Positions 30,416-39,600 of a stretch of 64,000 bases of DNA are shown piece by piece (the stretch's first letter is position 1; each line of letters opens with the position of its first letter). The notes below the pieces were generated by a model, which was not told the DNA's origin, did no database searches, and saw only the letters and a list, made by a program, of their open reading frames with translations. The DNA is from Aliidongia dinghuensis. GTDB taxonomy: Bacteria > Pseudomonadota > Alphaproteobacteria > ATCC43930 > CGMCC-115725. Made by a program: the position numbers and the translations under genes. Location: assembly GCF_014643535.1 (NCBI RefSeq), contig NZ_BMJQ01000005.1:310001-374000 (forward strand), written 5' to 3'.

Positions 30416-31831
30416 ATGGCTGTTGAAGTGATGCGTCGGCGGGAAGTGCCGACGGAGCGGATGATCGCACGCTTGAAGGAACGGTTCGGCGACCGTGTGT
30501 CGACGGCGGCGGCCGTGCGCGACCAGCATGGCAAGGACGAATCCTATCACCCGATCGAGGCGCCGGACGCCGTGTTCTTCGCCCGCTCGACCGAGGAAGT
30601 GGCGGAGGCCGTCAAGCTCTGCGCCGAGTACAAGGTGCCGGTCATCCCGTTCGGCACCGGCACCTCGCTCGAGGGCCATGTGGCGGCACGCGAGGGCGGC
30701 CTCTCAATCGACGTGAGCCAGATGGACCAGGTGCTGCGCGTCTCGCCCGAAGATCTCGACTGCACGGTGCAGCCGGGTGTGACGCGCAAGCAGCTGAACG
30801 AATATCTGCGCGACACCGGCCTGTTCTTCCCGATCGACCCGGGAGCCAACGCGTCGATCGGCGGCATGACCGCGACGCGCGCATCGGGCACCAACGCGGT
30901 GCGCTACGGCACCATGCGTGACAATGTGCTCTCGGTGACGGCCGTGCTGGCCGACGGCCGCGTCATCAAGACGGCGAGCCGGGCGCGCAAGTCGTCTGCC
31001 GGCTATGACCTGACGCGGCTCTTCGTCGGATCCGAAGGCACGCTCGGCGTCATCACCGAGGTGACACTCAAGCTCTACGGCATTCCGGAGGCGATCTCGT
31101 CGGCAGTCTGCGCGTTCCCGACCATCGCGGCCGCGGTCGACACGGTGATCTCGACCATCCAGGCGGGCGTGCCGGTCGCGCGCATCGAGCTCTTGGACGA
31201 GGTGCAGATCAACGCCTGCAACCATTATTCGAAGCTCGACCTCAAGGTGGCGCCGACCTTGTTCTTCGAATTCCACGGCACCACGGCCGGGGTCAAGGAA
31301 CAGGCCGAGATGGTGGCCTCCTTCGCCGAGGACAACGGCGGCGAGGGCTTCAAATGGACGAGCTCGGCCGAGGAGCGCTCGAAGCTCTGGCAGGCGCGGC
31401 ACGACGCCTATTACGCCGGCCTCTCGCTCCGGCCCGGCTCCAAGGGCTGGGCGACCGACGTGTGCGTGCCGATCTCGAACCTGGCCGAGGCGATCAACGA
31501 GACGAAGAAGGATCTGGAAACGGCCAGCATGCCGGTCTGCCTGGTGGGTCACGTGGGCGACGGCAATTTCCACCTCTGCTTCATTCTCGACCCGAACAAG
31601 CCGGAGGAGTTCGAGGAGGCGGCGGCGATCAACGAGCGCATGGTGAAGCGTGCCCTGGCGCTCGACGGCACCTGCACCGGCGAGCATGGCGTGGGCTACG
31701 GCAAGATCGGCTTCGTTGAGGAGGAGCACGGGCCCGCGACGATCGGCGTCATGCGCGAGATCAAGCGCGCGCTCGACCCGCACAACCTGATGAACCCCGG
31801 CAAGGTGATCCGGCTCGGGGCCAATCACTAG
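30416..31831 (+). CDS. FAD-binding oxidase, D-lactate dehydrogenase (cytochrome) / GlcD family
   Basis: This is a VAO-type flavoprotein that oxidises D-lactate or a related 2-hydroxy acid and passes electrons to cytochrome c or quinone. The 471-residue protein begins after a GGGAGGA ribosome site. It has the FAD-binding PFGTGTSLEGH motif, the PGANASIGGMTATRASGTNAVRYG block, GSEGTLGVITEVTLKLY, and the C-terminal HVGDGNFH and CTGEHGVGYGK motifs with metal-binding-type His residues. The length matches bacterial D-lactate dehydrogenases. It lies 110 bp after the molybdenum hydroxylase on the same strand; a functional link is not evident. Confidence 0.88.
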   Translation: MAVEVMRRREVPTERMIARLKERFGDRVSTAAAVRDQHGKDESYHPIEAPDAVFFARSTEEVAEAVKLCAEYKVPVIPFGTGTSLEGHVAAREGGLSIDVSQMDQVLRVSPEDLDCTVQPGVTRKQLNEYLRDTGLFFPIDPGANASIGGMTATRASGTNAVRYGTMRDNVLSVTAVLADGRVIKTASRARKSSAGYDLTRLFVGSEGTLGVITEVTLKLYGIPEAISSAVCAFPTIAAAVDTVISTIQAGVPVARIELLDEVQINACNHYSKLDLKVAPTLFFEFHGTTAGVKEQAEMVASFAEDNGGEGFKWTSSAEERSKLWQARHDAYYAGLSLRPGSKGWATDVCVPISNLAEAINETKKDLETASMPVCLVGHVGDGNFHLCFILDPNKPEEFEEAAAINERMVKRALALDGTCTGEHGVGYGKIGFVEEEHGPATIGVMREIKRALDPHNLMNPGKVIRLGANH

Positions 31832-31837
31832 CTTCCA

Positions 31838-31950
31838 TCGTCATCCCCGCGCAGGCGGGGATCCAGCATTACGCGCGGCAGCGCGGACGAGAGTCTCGTC
31901 GCCGCGGACGCGGCTCTTGCTGGGTTCCCGCCTCCGCGGGAGCGACGGAT
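31838..31950. repeat. Palindromic intergenic repeat, family A (paired copy)
   Basis: Two inverted hairpin units face each other. The first is CGTCATCCCCGC-gcag-GCGGGGATCCAG; the second reads CTGGGTTCCCGC-ctc-GCGGGAGCGACG, roughly its reverse complement. Between them lie about 50 bp. A single unit of the same family occurs at 50304-50335. This resembles paired REP (BIME-like) elements. Confidence 0.7.
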
Positions 31951-31977
31951 AGAAACTCGATTCCAGGAGCTTTCCTC

Positions 31978-32733
31978 ATGTCGTTCGATTTCACCGGCAA
32001 GCGCGTCGTCGTCGCGGGCGGCAGCAAGGGCATCGGCCGCTCGATCGCGCTGGGCTTCGCCCGGGCCGGCGCCAAGGTCTCGATCTGCGCTCGGGGCGCG
32101 GCCGCGCTCGAGGCGGCGCGGGCCGAGCTTTCCGCCTTCGGCCAGCAGGCCCACGCCGCGACCTGCGACCTGGGCGTCGAGGCCGACATCACGGGCTATG
32201 TCGCAGCCGCGGCCGAGGCGCTGGGCGGCATTGACGTGCTGGTCAACAACGCCTCCGGTTTTGGCGCGACCGACGACGAGGCGGGCTGGGCGCAGAGCCT
32301 CAACGTCGACATCATGGCGACGGTCCGCGCCTCGCACGCAGCCATCCCGTTTCTGCTGAAGAACCCCGGCGCCTCGATCGTCAACATCTCGTCGATCTCG
32401 GGCTACCGGCCGTCGACCCGCTCCGTGCCCTATGCCGCGGTCAAGGCGGCGGTCATTCAATATACGACGAGCCAGGCGGCGCTCCTGGCGCGCCAGGGCG
32501 TGCGCGTCAATTGCGTGGCGCCCGGCTCGATCGAGTTTCCCGGCGGCACCTGGGAGGATCGGCGCACCAGCAATCCGGACCTCTACAACCGCATCCTCGA
32601 CAGCATCCCGTTCGGCCGGCTGGGCCTTCCCGAGGAGGTCGCCGACGTGGTGCTGTTCCTGGCGAGCCCGCTCGCGCGCTGGGTCACCGGGCAGACCATC
32701 GTCGCGGACGGCGGGCAGCTGCTGGGTGTCTAG
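31978..32733 (+). CDS. Short-chain dehydrogenase/reductase
   Basis: This is a classical SDR oxidoreductase acting on an unknown alcohol or ketone with NAD(P). The 251-residue protein has the cofactor loop GGSKGIG at 14-20, VNNAS at 89-93, an active-site Ser in NISSISG (about 137-142) and the catalytic pair Tyr152-xxx-Lys156 in YAAVK. The FabG-like ending WVTGQTIVADGG is typical. Arg after GxxxGIG and at position 39 hints at NADPH, but this is inference. It is transcribed alone, with a repeat in front and a hairpin pair behind. Confidence 0.92.
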   Translation: MSFDFTGKRVVVAGGSKGIGRSIALGFARAGAKVSICARGAAALEAARAELSAFGQQAHAATCDLGVEADITGYVAAAAEALGGIDVLVNNASGFGATDDEAGWAQSLNVDIMATVRASHAAIPFLLKNPGASIVNISSISGYRPSTRSVPYAAVKAAVIQYTTSQAALLARQGVRVNCVAPGSIEFPGGTWEDRRTSNPDLYNRILDSIPFGRLGLPEEVADVVLFLASPLARWVTGQTIVADGGQLLGV

Positions 32734-32738
32734 TTGAC

Positions 32739-32788
32739 GGCGGTATTATTTGCCGCCAGCTAGGCAAATTTTGCCGAGTTAGATTTTT
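32739..32788 (+). terminator. Tandem hairpins and T-tract after the SDR gene
   Basis: GGCGGTA/TGCCGCC (32739-32745 and 32751-32757, one G-U pair) is followed by a second small hairpin around 32763-32775 (GGCAA/TTGCC). The sequence then runs into ATTTTT at 32783-32788. It is placed 6 bp past the stop codon. Confidence 0.55.
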
Positions 32789-32838
32789 ATGCCGCCCCGC
32801 CGCCGCGCCAACCCCAGGTGCGCCGCGGCGGGCAAGGC

Positions 32839-32853
32839 TGGCACTCCCTTTGC
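32839..32853 (+). promoter_or_regulatory. Sigma-54 (RpoN) promoter, near consensus
   Basis: TGGCACTCCCTTTGC matches the -24/-12 consensus TGGCAC-N5-TTGC, with the invariant GG (32840-32841) and GC (32852-32853) exactly 10 bp apart. Transcription should start near 32865, about 28 nt before the ATG of the unknown gene at 32893. A 7-bp hairpin (GCAATCC 32864-32870 with GGATTGC 32881-32887) would form at the very 5' end of the transcript. Confidence 0.7.
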
Positions 32854-32892
32854 GTCAGTCGAAGCAATCCGAACAAGCTTGGATTGCAACGC

Positions 32893-33309
32893 ATGTCGAT
32901 CGGTCCGATCTCGCCAAGCTGGTCGTCCTCCTATGCGACCGCGCGCGATCTCATTCAGCAGACCATCAACGGTCAGGACCGTACGGACCCGCGTTCCGTC
33001 ATCGACGAGATCGCGCAGGGCGGCGCCGGCGGGCTGCTCAAGTATCAGGAGAAGCAGGCCGAGAAGAAGATCGAGGAGCAGGTCCTCCAGTCCATGGGAC
33101 TGAAGGACGGGGACCTGAAGAACCTGAGCCCCGACAAGCTCGCCCAGGTCGAGGCGGCGGTCGCCAAAGCCCTGCAGCAGCAGATCAAGAACACCATGCG
33201 GAACCAGGCGGAGCAGCAGGCCACGGCCAGTACCAAGCAAGTGTTCGGTTCGAACAGTCAGTCGCTTTTGTCGACTGCGACCACCGCGGCGCTGTTTGAA
33301 CTGTCGTAA
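32893..33309 (+). CDS. Unknown 138-residue protein under a sigma-54 promoter
   Basis: I do not recognise this protein. The ATG at 32893 fits the sigma-54 promoter and 5' hairpin upstream; a longer frame to 32818 would start before the promoter ends. It begins MSIGPISPSWSSSYATARDL and has no signal peptide or membrane span. Residues about 55-115 are charged, Gln/Lys-rich and helical (KYQEKQAEKKIEEQVLQ and ALQQQIKNTMRNQAEQQ), and the tail is Ser/Thr-rich, ending ALFELS. No Shine-Dalgarno is obvious; the hairpin sits where it would be. Sigma-54 control suggests a nitrogen, motility or stress role, but that is only inference. Confidence 0.7.
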   Translation: MSIGPISPSWSSSYATARDLIQQTINGQDRTDPRSVIDEIAQGGAGGLLKYQEKQAEKKIEEQVLQSMGLKDGDLKNLSPDKLAQVEAAVAKALQQQIKNTMRNQAEQQATASTKQVFGSNSQSLLSTATTAALFELS

Positions 33310-33452
33310 GACCGGACTGCGCCGCTCGCTGCCCCCAACCGATCGGGCACCGGCGGTGGCCATGGTCACGATCGCCTAGCCGCTATCCCGTTTGACTTGG
33401 CAGCGGGGTTCCTGGCCTGATCGACTTCCACAATCGCGAAGCGAGGAAGAAC

Positions 33453-33926
33453 ATGAGCGAGGACGCCGCCGCCCTGCCGCTTGCCGATCCGGCGACCACC
33501 CGCTCGATCTTCGATTGGCTCGAGCGGTTCGCCGCCTGCGTCAGGGCGGTCGACTATGCTGCTGCCCGCCCGTTCTGGCATCCCGACATCATCGTGTTCG
33601 GTACTTATCAGGAACTTGTCCGCGGCCGCGCGCGCTGGACCGAGATGCAGTGGGACAATGTGTGGCCGCGCACGGCGGATTTCGCGTTCGATCTCGATAA
33701 CACGGCAGTCCTGGCCAGCCCCGACGGCACCATGGCAACGGTGATCACGCCCTGGACCAGCACCGGTTTCCAGCCGGACGGCAACCGCTTCGATCGGCCG
33801 GGGCGGGCGACGATCATTCTCGCCCGCCAGGCCGACGGGGGCTGGCTTGGCATTCATTCCCACATGTCGCTGCAGCGGGGCGTGCCGCAGGACAGCCACG
33901 GCAACCGGCCGGTCAAGGCTCGCTGA
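33453..33926 (+). CDS. SnoaL-like / NTF2-fold protein
   Basis: This 157-residue protein looks like the SnoaL/DUF4440 branch of the NTF2 fold, small alpha+beta barrels that serve as isomerases, hydrolases or binding proteins. Supporting features are the helical N-terminus with RFAACVRAVDYAAARPFWHPD, the FGTYQELVRGRARWTEMQW segment and a final strand GWLGIHSHMSLQRG, the usual pattern. A GAGGAAGA ribosome site lies upstream. It is convergent with the MFS transporter, with stops 11 bp apart. The substrate is unknown. Confidence 0.75.
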   Translation: MSEDAAALPLADPATTRSIFDWLERFAACVRAVDYAAARPFWHPDIIVFGTYQELVRGRARWTEMQWDNVWPRTADFAFDLDNTAVLASPDGTMATVITPWTSTGFQPDGNRFDRPGRATIILARQADGGWLGIHSHMSLQRGVPQDSHGNRPVKAR

Positions 33927-33937
33927 GCTCTGGCGGC

Positions 33938-35164
33938 TCAAGCCCCGGCCCGTTCGGGCAGGAACGCCAGACGGGCCACGGGCGAGGCCAGGATGACGAG
34001 CGCCTGGACCATGAAGCCCAGGACCGCGACCAGCAGGCAGGTCTCCGCCCCATAGCCGCCGCCGATCGCGGCCCCGATCGCGGCTCCCACGGGCCGGGCG
34101 CCGGCCGTCGCCATGGTGATGATGGCCGAGACCCGGCCCAAGAGCGCGTCCGGCGTCACGGCCTGGCGCAGGGTGGTCGAGCTGATCACCCACAGGATGG
34201 GCCCGAAGCCGATCAGGAAGAAGGCGAGGCAGGCGAGCCCCATCGACGGCACCCAGAGCGTTGCCGCCATGACGAGCGCCGCCGAGAGCCCGGCGAGCGG
34301 CCCGATGGCGATGACGGTACCGAACGGCAGCGCCTTCGCGATGCGCGGTGCCGCGAGCGCGCCCGCCACCATGCCGACGCCATATGTCGCGAGCGTGGCG
34401 CCGATCTCGTCGGCGGTGAGCCGCAGGTGATGCACGGCATAGGGCACATAGACCGCCTGCAGCACGAACCAGGCGAGATTGAAGAACACGGCGGTCAGCA
34501 GGATCGGCCGCAGCAGCGGATGCTGCCAGGCGAAGCCGGCGCCTTCGCGCAGGTCCTGCAGCAGCCGGCGCGGCGGGGCGGGCGCCCGCGCGGGCTCGGC
34601 GATGCCCGAGAGCAGCAGCACGGCCGCGATCGAAAGGGCGGCGGCAACGCCATAGGAGGGGGCGGCCCCCAGCCGGGCGATGAGCGCGCCGGCAAGCGCC
34701 GGGCCGGCGGCAAACGCCACCGCCCGGGCGAGCTCGATCTTGCCGTTCGCCTGCGCCAGTTGGCTGCCTGGCACCAGGGCCGGCACCAGGGACGGGGCGG
34801 CGACGGTGTAGGCGACCGTACCGGTTGCGCCGATGAAACCCAGGAGCGCCAGCAGCGGCAGGCTCAGGAGCCCCGTCCAGGCGAGCGCAAGGACGGCGAC
34901 GAGCGAGAGCGTGCGCAGCGCCTCGGCACCGGCCATCAGGTGCCGGCGCGAGGTGCGGTCGGCCAACATGCCGGCCGGGAAGGAGAGCAGCAGGAACGGC
35001 AGGGTCTGCGCCATCTGCAGCAGGCCGGTCTCGCCGACGCCGGCGCCGAGGCTCAGGACGGCGATGATGGGGGCCGCGGCAAGGCCGATCTGCTCGGCCG
35101 ACTGCGCGGCGAGGTTGGACCAGGCGAGCCGCCGGAACGCGGTGGGCAGGTTGGACGGCGGCAT
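33938..35164 (-). CDS. MFS transporter, EntS-like (MFS_3)
   Basis: This 408-residue major facilitator protein has about 12 predicted spans and is probably an exporter. The loop after the second span is AGMLADRTSRRHLM, the MFS signature, repeated in weaker form in the second half (APRIAKALPFGT). The overall sequence resembles the MFS_3 group, which includes the enterobactin exporter EntS, but no siderophore genes are nearby. The cargo is therefore unknown. It is monocistronic, convergent with the SnoaL-like gene and 85 bp upstream of the MBL-fold gene end. Confidence 0.88.
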   Translation of the reverse strand: MPPSNLPTAFRRLAWSNLAAQSAEQIGLAAAPIIAVLSLGAGVGETGLLQMAQTLPFLLLSFPAGMLADRTSRRHLMAGAEALRTLSLVAVLALAWTGLLSLPLLALLGFIGATGTVAYTVAAPSLVPALVPGSQLAQANGKIELARAVAFAAGPALAGALIARLGAAPSYGVAAALSIAAVLLLSGIAEPARAPAPPRRLLQDLREGAGFAWQHPLLRPILLTAVFFNLAWFVLQAVYVPYAVHHLRLTADEIGATLATYGVGMVAGALAAPRIAKALPFGTVIAIGPLAGLSAALVMAATLWVPSMGLACLAFFLIGFGPILWVISSTTLRQAVTPDALLGRVSAIITMATAGARPVGAAIGAAIGGGYGAETCLLVAVLGFMVQALVILASPVARLAFLPERAGA

Positions 35165-35249
35165 GATGCGGATCCCGTTCGAATGGTTCGATCGGGACCG
35201 AGGCTAGGCGAGCGTCCAGCCGCTCGCGCTCCGCTTGTTGCTGTTGAAT

Positions 35250-36317
35250 TCAGCGAGCGGCTGCGGCCGCCGCCCTTTTGGCGCCCATGGGCACAAGCCG
35301 GGTCTCGCCGACCTTCATCAGCCAGGCCGTCTCGGCGGTGAAGCCCGCGTGGCTCGCCGCCTTGCGGAAGCGCACCGGCGGCTCGAACGGCGGCTCGACG
35401 GTCATGACGATGGTGCCCCAGTGCATGCCGATGACATGGCGTGCCTTGAGGTCGAGCGCGATCTGGATCGCTTCCTCCGGGTTCGCGTGGTTCATGTGCA
35501 TGGCGGCGCGCGGCGCATAGCAGCCGATGCCCAGCATGGCGAGATCGAACGGACCATAGCGCCGCCCGGTCTCGGTGAACACGGCGCCATAGCCGGTATC
35601 GCCGCCGAAATAGAGCCGCCGCTCGTCGCTCTCGATGACAAAGCCGGCCCAGAGCGTGCGGTTGCGGTCGATGAGCGTGCGGGCGGAGCGGTGGATCGCC
35701 GGCACCGCGGTGACGGTGAGCGGCCCGGTGGAGGCCTGGTGATGCCAGTCGAGCTCGGTGACCAAGCGATAGCCGCGCGACCGGAAGAAGCGGCCGAGCC
35801 CGAGCGGCACGATCACCCTGACATGAGCCTTGTGCGGCAGTGCCTCGATCGTTTCGGTATCGAGATGATCGTAGTGATTGTGGGAGACCAGCAATGCGTC
35901 GATCGCCGGCAGCGCGTGCGCGGGCAGGCCTGGCGGCGTGAAACGGCGCGGGCCGATGCCCTGGACCGGCGAGGCATATTCCGACAGGAACGGGTCGATG
36001 AGCACGGTCTGGCGGGCGAGCCGGACCAGGAAGGCGGCATGGCCCAGCCAGGTGACGCTGTCGTGACCCAGCGCGGCATCGAGCCCGTAGAGCACGGCGC
36101 CCATCGGCAGGACATGCCCCGCGGGCACGTCGTAGGTCCTGGCATGGATGCGCTGGCGCCACAGGAATTTCAGCAGCCGATTGCGCTGGCGCAGCCGCTC
36201 CGGCGATCCCGCCGGATTGCGGAACCCGACCCGGGTATGGTGGCTCGGGCGTTCGAGCTCGGTCGTCACTGGTAGCTCGCCACCCCACGCCCTTTCAGAG
36301 ACCCGGTCGGATGGCAT
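35250..36317 (-). CDS. Metallo-beta-lactamase-fold hydrolase, NAPE-PLD/UlaG-like
   Basis: This is a zinc-dependent hydrolase of the metallo-beta-lactamase fold. The ATG at 36317 gives 355 residues; the frame could begin at a TTG 9 bp earlier. The metal-binding motif is SHNHYDHLD, with later ligands in AIHRS, FGGDTGYG and MHWGTI. The domain layout with a long N-terminal segment (PERLRQRNRLLKFLWRQRIHA) resembles the N-acyl-phosphatidylethanolamine phospholipase D-like group. A phospholipid or lactone substrate is possible but unproven. It starts 5 bp after the DUF4169-like gene and is probably co-transcribed with it. Confidence 0.85.
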   Translation of the reverse strand: MPSDRVSERAWGGELPVTTELERPSHHTRVGFRNPAGSPERLRQRNRLLKFLWRQRIHARTYDVPAGHVLPMGAVLYGLDAALGHDSVTWLGHAAFLVRLARQTVLIDPFLSEYASPVQGIGPRRFTPPGLPAHALPAIDALLVSHNHYDHLDTETIEALPHKAHVRVIVPLGLGRFFRSRGYRLVTELDWHHQASTGPLTVTAVPAIHRSARTLIDRNRTLWAGFVIESDERRLYFGGDTGYGAVFTETGRRYGPFDLAMLGIGCYAPRAAMHMNHANPEEAIQIALDLKARHVIGMHWGTIVMTVEPPFEPPVRFRKAASHAGFTAETAWLMKVGETRLVPMGAKRAAAAAAR

Positions 36318-36322
36318 ATAGT

Positions 36323-36496
36323 TCAATCCACTCGTTTGCCGTCCAGATCCTTTTGGGCCTGCTCGGCTTCCGTGCGCAGCTTGGCCTTGGCTTCCTTGGA
36401 CTGGCCGAAGCGCACGCGGTTTTCGGCGGCCTGCGCATCCGCCGTCTGGCGCTCGCGGGCCTTGCGAAACTTGTTCAAATTGACGACGTCGCCCAT
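36323..36496 (-). CDS. Small DUF4169-like protein
   Basis: This 57-residue protein starts at the ATG at 36496 after a strong AAGGAGG ribosome site; the much longer frame upstream is not protein-like. It begins MGDVVNLNKFRKARERQ and is mostly charged helix (KEAKAKLRTEAEQAQKDLDGK). This matches the DUF4169 family of short alphaproteobacterial proteins of unknown function, as I remember it. It lies 5 bp upstream of the MBL-fold hydrolase gene, so the two may be translated from one message. Confidence 0.75.
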   Translation of the reverse strand: MGDVVNLNKFRKARERQTADAQAAENRVRFGQSKEAKAKLRTEAEQAQKDLDGKRVD

Positions 36497-36572
36497 CGAA
36501 GGTGCCTCCTTTTGGGGAAGTCCGGAGCCAAGCTTAAGTCCAAGCCGTTCATCCGTCAAAGCATCGGCACGC

Positions 36573-36608
36573 GTCCGTGTGGTAGGCGTCCGTGTGGCAG
36601 GCGTCCGG
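36573..36608. repeat. 15-bp tandem repeat between the DUF4169-like and AsmA genes
   Basis: GTCCGTGTGGTAGGC and GTCCGTGTGGCAGGC follow one another directly, then a partial third copy GTCCGG. It lies in the divergent promoter region and is most likely slippage expansion. No function is visible. Confidence 0.6.
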
Positions 36609-36681
36609 CGTCTGCGGCGGAAGGTCCTGGAATTCGGGCGCGGGTGCTTGAAGGCCGGCACTCCATCTCAGGAGGGTACGG

Positions 36682-39600
36682 GTGCGTAAGCTGCTGATCG
36701 TCATCGTCGTCGCCCTGGTGCTGCTCGTCGCGGCCGTCGTCGTCGTGCCGCGCGTCATCGGCACCGAACAGCTGACCGCCTTCCTCACGGAGCGGCTCCG
36801 GACCGCCACCGGCTACAATGTCGCGATCCGCGGGCCCGTGTCGCTCTCGGTCCTGCCGAGCCCGAGCCTGTCGGTTGCAGACATCCACGTCACCGCCGCG
36901 GCGACGCCGGGTGCTCCGGAGCTTGCGCGCGCCGGTGCCGTCCAGGTCGAGGTGGCGCTGATGCCGCTGTTCGGCGGCCGGGTCGAGGCGACGGCGGTCA
37001 CCGTGCGCGATCCGGTCGTGATGCTCGAAGGCCCGCTCGGCCCGGCGAAGCCGGTCGCCCAGGCGCCGGCCAAGCCCGCCCCGTCGCCGGGGCCGGCGCC
37101 CGGGGCGCCCCAAGGGACCACCCCCGGGCAGGCCCCGGCGGGAGCACCCCAGACGGCGCCGTCGGCCACGAGCAAATTCTCGGTCGCGGTCGAGCATGTC
37201 CGGGTGACGAACGGCAGCGTCACCTATCGCGACGGCGGCCAGACCTATACGCTCGAGCATCTCGATCTCGATGTGACGACATCGCCCGGCGGTGCCGTTT
37301 CCGGCTCGGCCGATGCCGGTTTCGGCCAGGACCGACTGCATGTCGTGGGCCGGGTCGGTGCGCTCGATTGTGCCAAGGCGATCCCTCTGTCGCTGCACGC
37401 GACGGCCGATGCGGGCCGGGCCTCGCTCGATTTCGATGGCACAGCCGGCTGTGGGGCGGACGGGGCCCGCGCCGGCGGCAAGCTCAAACTCGCCGCCGAC
37501 AGTGCGCGCGCCGCGCTTACGCCGTTCACGGCGGCGGCGCTGCCGGCCGCGCTCGACCGGCGCCTGGCGCTCGAAGGCACACTCGACGCCGACCCGGGCA
37601 GGCTCGACCTCGCCGATCTCTCAGTCGATTTCGATGAAAGCCACGGCATCGGCACGCTCAATATCCGCACGGCGGCCCACGACGGCGAGCGGCCGGCGAT
37701 CGATCTGGCGCTCGACGTAAACCGGCTCGATCTCGCGCCCTGGTTCGCGCCGCCGCCGGCCGGACGCAATGCGGCTGCCCCCTCAGCGCCGGCCGTCTCG
37801 GCCGCGACGGGGATGCCGAACGGAACGTCAAGCGGGGCGCCCTCGGCCATGCCGCGGGGCTTCGCCGCTCTCCATATCGGGCTCGATCTCTCGGTCGAGC
37901 TTCTGGCTTGGCACGACGGCCTCATCCGGCAGGCCCGGTTCAACGGCGGCATCGACCAGGGCACGGTGACCATCAACCAGGCAACGGCGGAGCTGCCCGG
38001 CGGCACCGACATGAGCGTCAGCGGCCAGGTCGCGGACGCGTTCGGCATCGGGCATTTCACCGGCACGGCCGATGCCGAGACCGACAATCTACGCGCGCTC
38101 TGCGATTGGGCCGGCCTCAAGTTCGGCGGCGTGCCGGCCGACCGGCTGCGCCAGGCGAGCCTGTCGACGACGCTTGATGTCGTTGGCGATCCTGCAGGCG
38201 AGCGGGTCTCGGCGACCGGCATCGAGCTGGAGCTCGACGGCAGCCAGTTCAAGGGCGCCGCCAACCTGGTCCTGGGGGATCGGCCCGGGATTGGCCTCAG
38301 GCTCGCCGGGGACCAGCTGAACCTCGACGCTTATCTCGCCGGCGAGACCATGGTGCCGCTGCCGCAATCGGGCGGTGGGCAGGCAGCGGTTTCCGCCGGC
38401 CCGTCGCCGACGGTTGCGACGGCCGCGGCGCTGCTGCCGCTCGTGGCGGCCAACCTGGACTTGAGTTTCGACAAGGTCACCTGGCGCGGCCAGCTGCTGA
38501 AAGCCGTGCATCTGGCCGGCCTCGTCGATCGGGGCGCGGTCGAGCTGCGCGACGCGCGCATCGGCGATCTCGGCGGCGGCAGCCTGGCGCTTTCAGGCCG
38601 CTGGTCCGGCGGGCTCGGCACGACGGCAACGCTCACTGGCCGGGTGACGGCGGGCGGGCCCAGCGCGGTGCCGCTTCTGACCTTCCTGGGCCTGGGCGGG
38701 CAGGAGACTGCAGGGCGGCTCGGCGCCTATACCCTCGACCTGCGGGCCCAGGGGCAGCCGCTGGCGCCCGGCATCGATGCGACGCTGACGGCCGAGGAGG
38801 CGCGTGGCACGGCCAAGGGCCGCCTCGCCCTTGGCGCAGCGCCGCATTTCGTCGGCACGGCGACGCTCGACCATCCGGAGGCCGCCCGTCTGCTGGCGAT
38901 CGTGGCGCCGCTCTATCGCCCGGCCGGCGGGGCGCTCGGCGCGGTCCAGCTCGCCGCGGCGGTCGATGCCGACCCGCAGCATCTGACGTTGGACCAGCTA
39001 TCCCTGACCGTCGGCGAGCAGCGGGTGGCCGGCACCTTGTCGCTCGACGGCACGGCGCATCCGGCCCGGCTCGACGCCGATCTCACCGGCGGCGACCTGG
39101 TATTCGACCCGTTCCTGCCCGCGCGGGAGTCTGCCGCTGTGGACGGGCCGGTGCGCTACGCGGCGCTCGGCGATCCGGGTCCGCTGCCCGGCCACTGGTC
39201 GCGGGCGAAGTTCGATCTTTCGTGGCTGAGCATCATCGACGCCAAGGTGAAGCTCACGGCGGACTCGGCCGCTGCCGGTCCCTGGCACTTCGACAAGCCG
39301 GTGCTGGGCTTCGCGCTCAAGGGCGGCACGCTCGGGCTCGACACGCTCATGGGCGGCCTGTTCGGCGGCAAGATCGACGCGCATGGCAGCCTGAGTCAGG
39401 CCGGGGCCGCGGCGCTGACCCTTGCCGGGCGCGATCTCGACCTCAAGGATCTGGCGCAGCAGACGGGGGCTGCAGCACTCACCGCCGGCAAGGGCCAGCT
39501 CGACGCGGATCTGACCGCGAACGGCACGTCCGAGGCGGACTTGATCGCGGCCCTCGGTGGCAAGGCGTCGCTCTCGGCGCGCGACGGGGCGCTCACCGGT

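Noticed and set aside
28054..30534. 826-codon open frame on the minus strand
   Set aside because: Antisense to the IorB-like gene, which has clear cofactor motifs.
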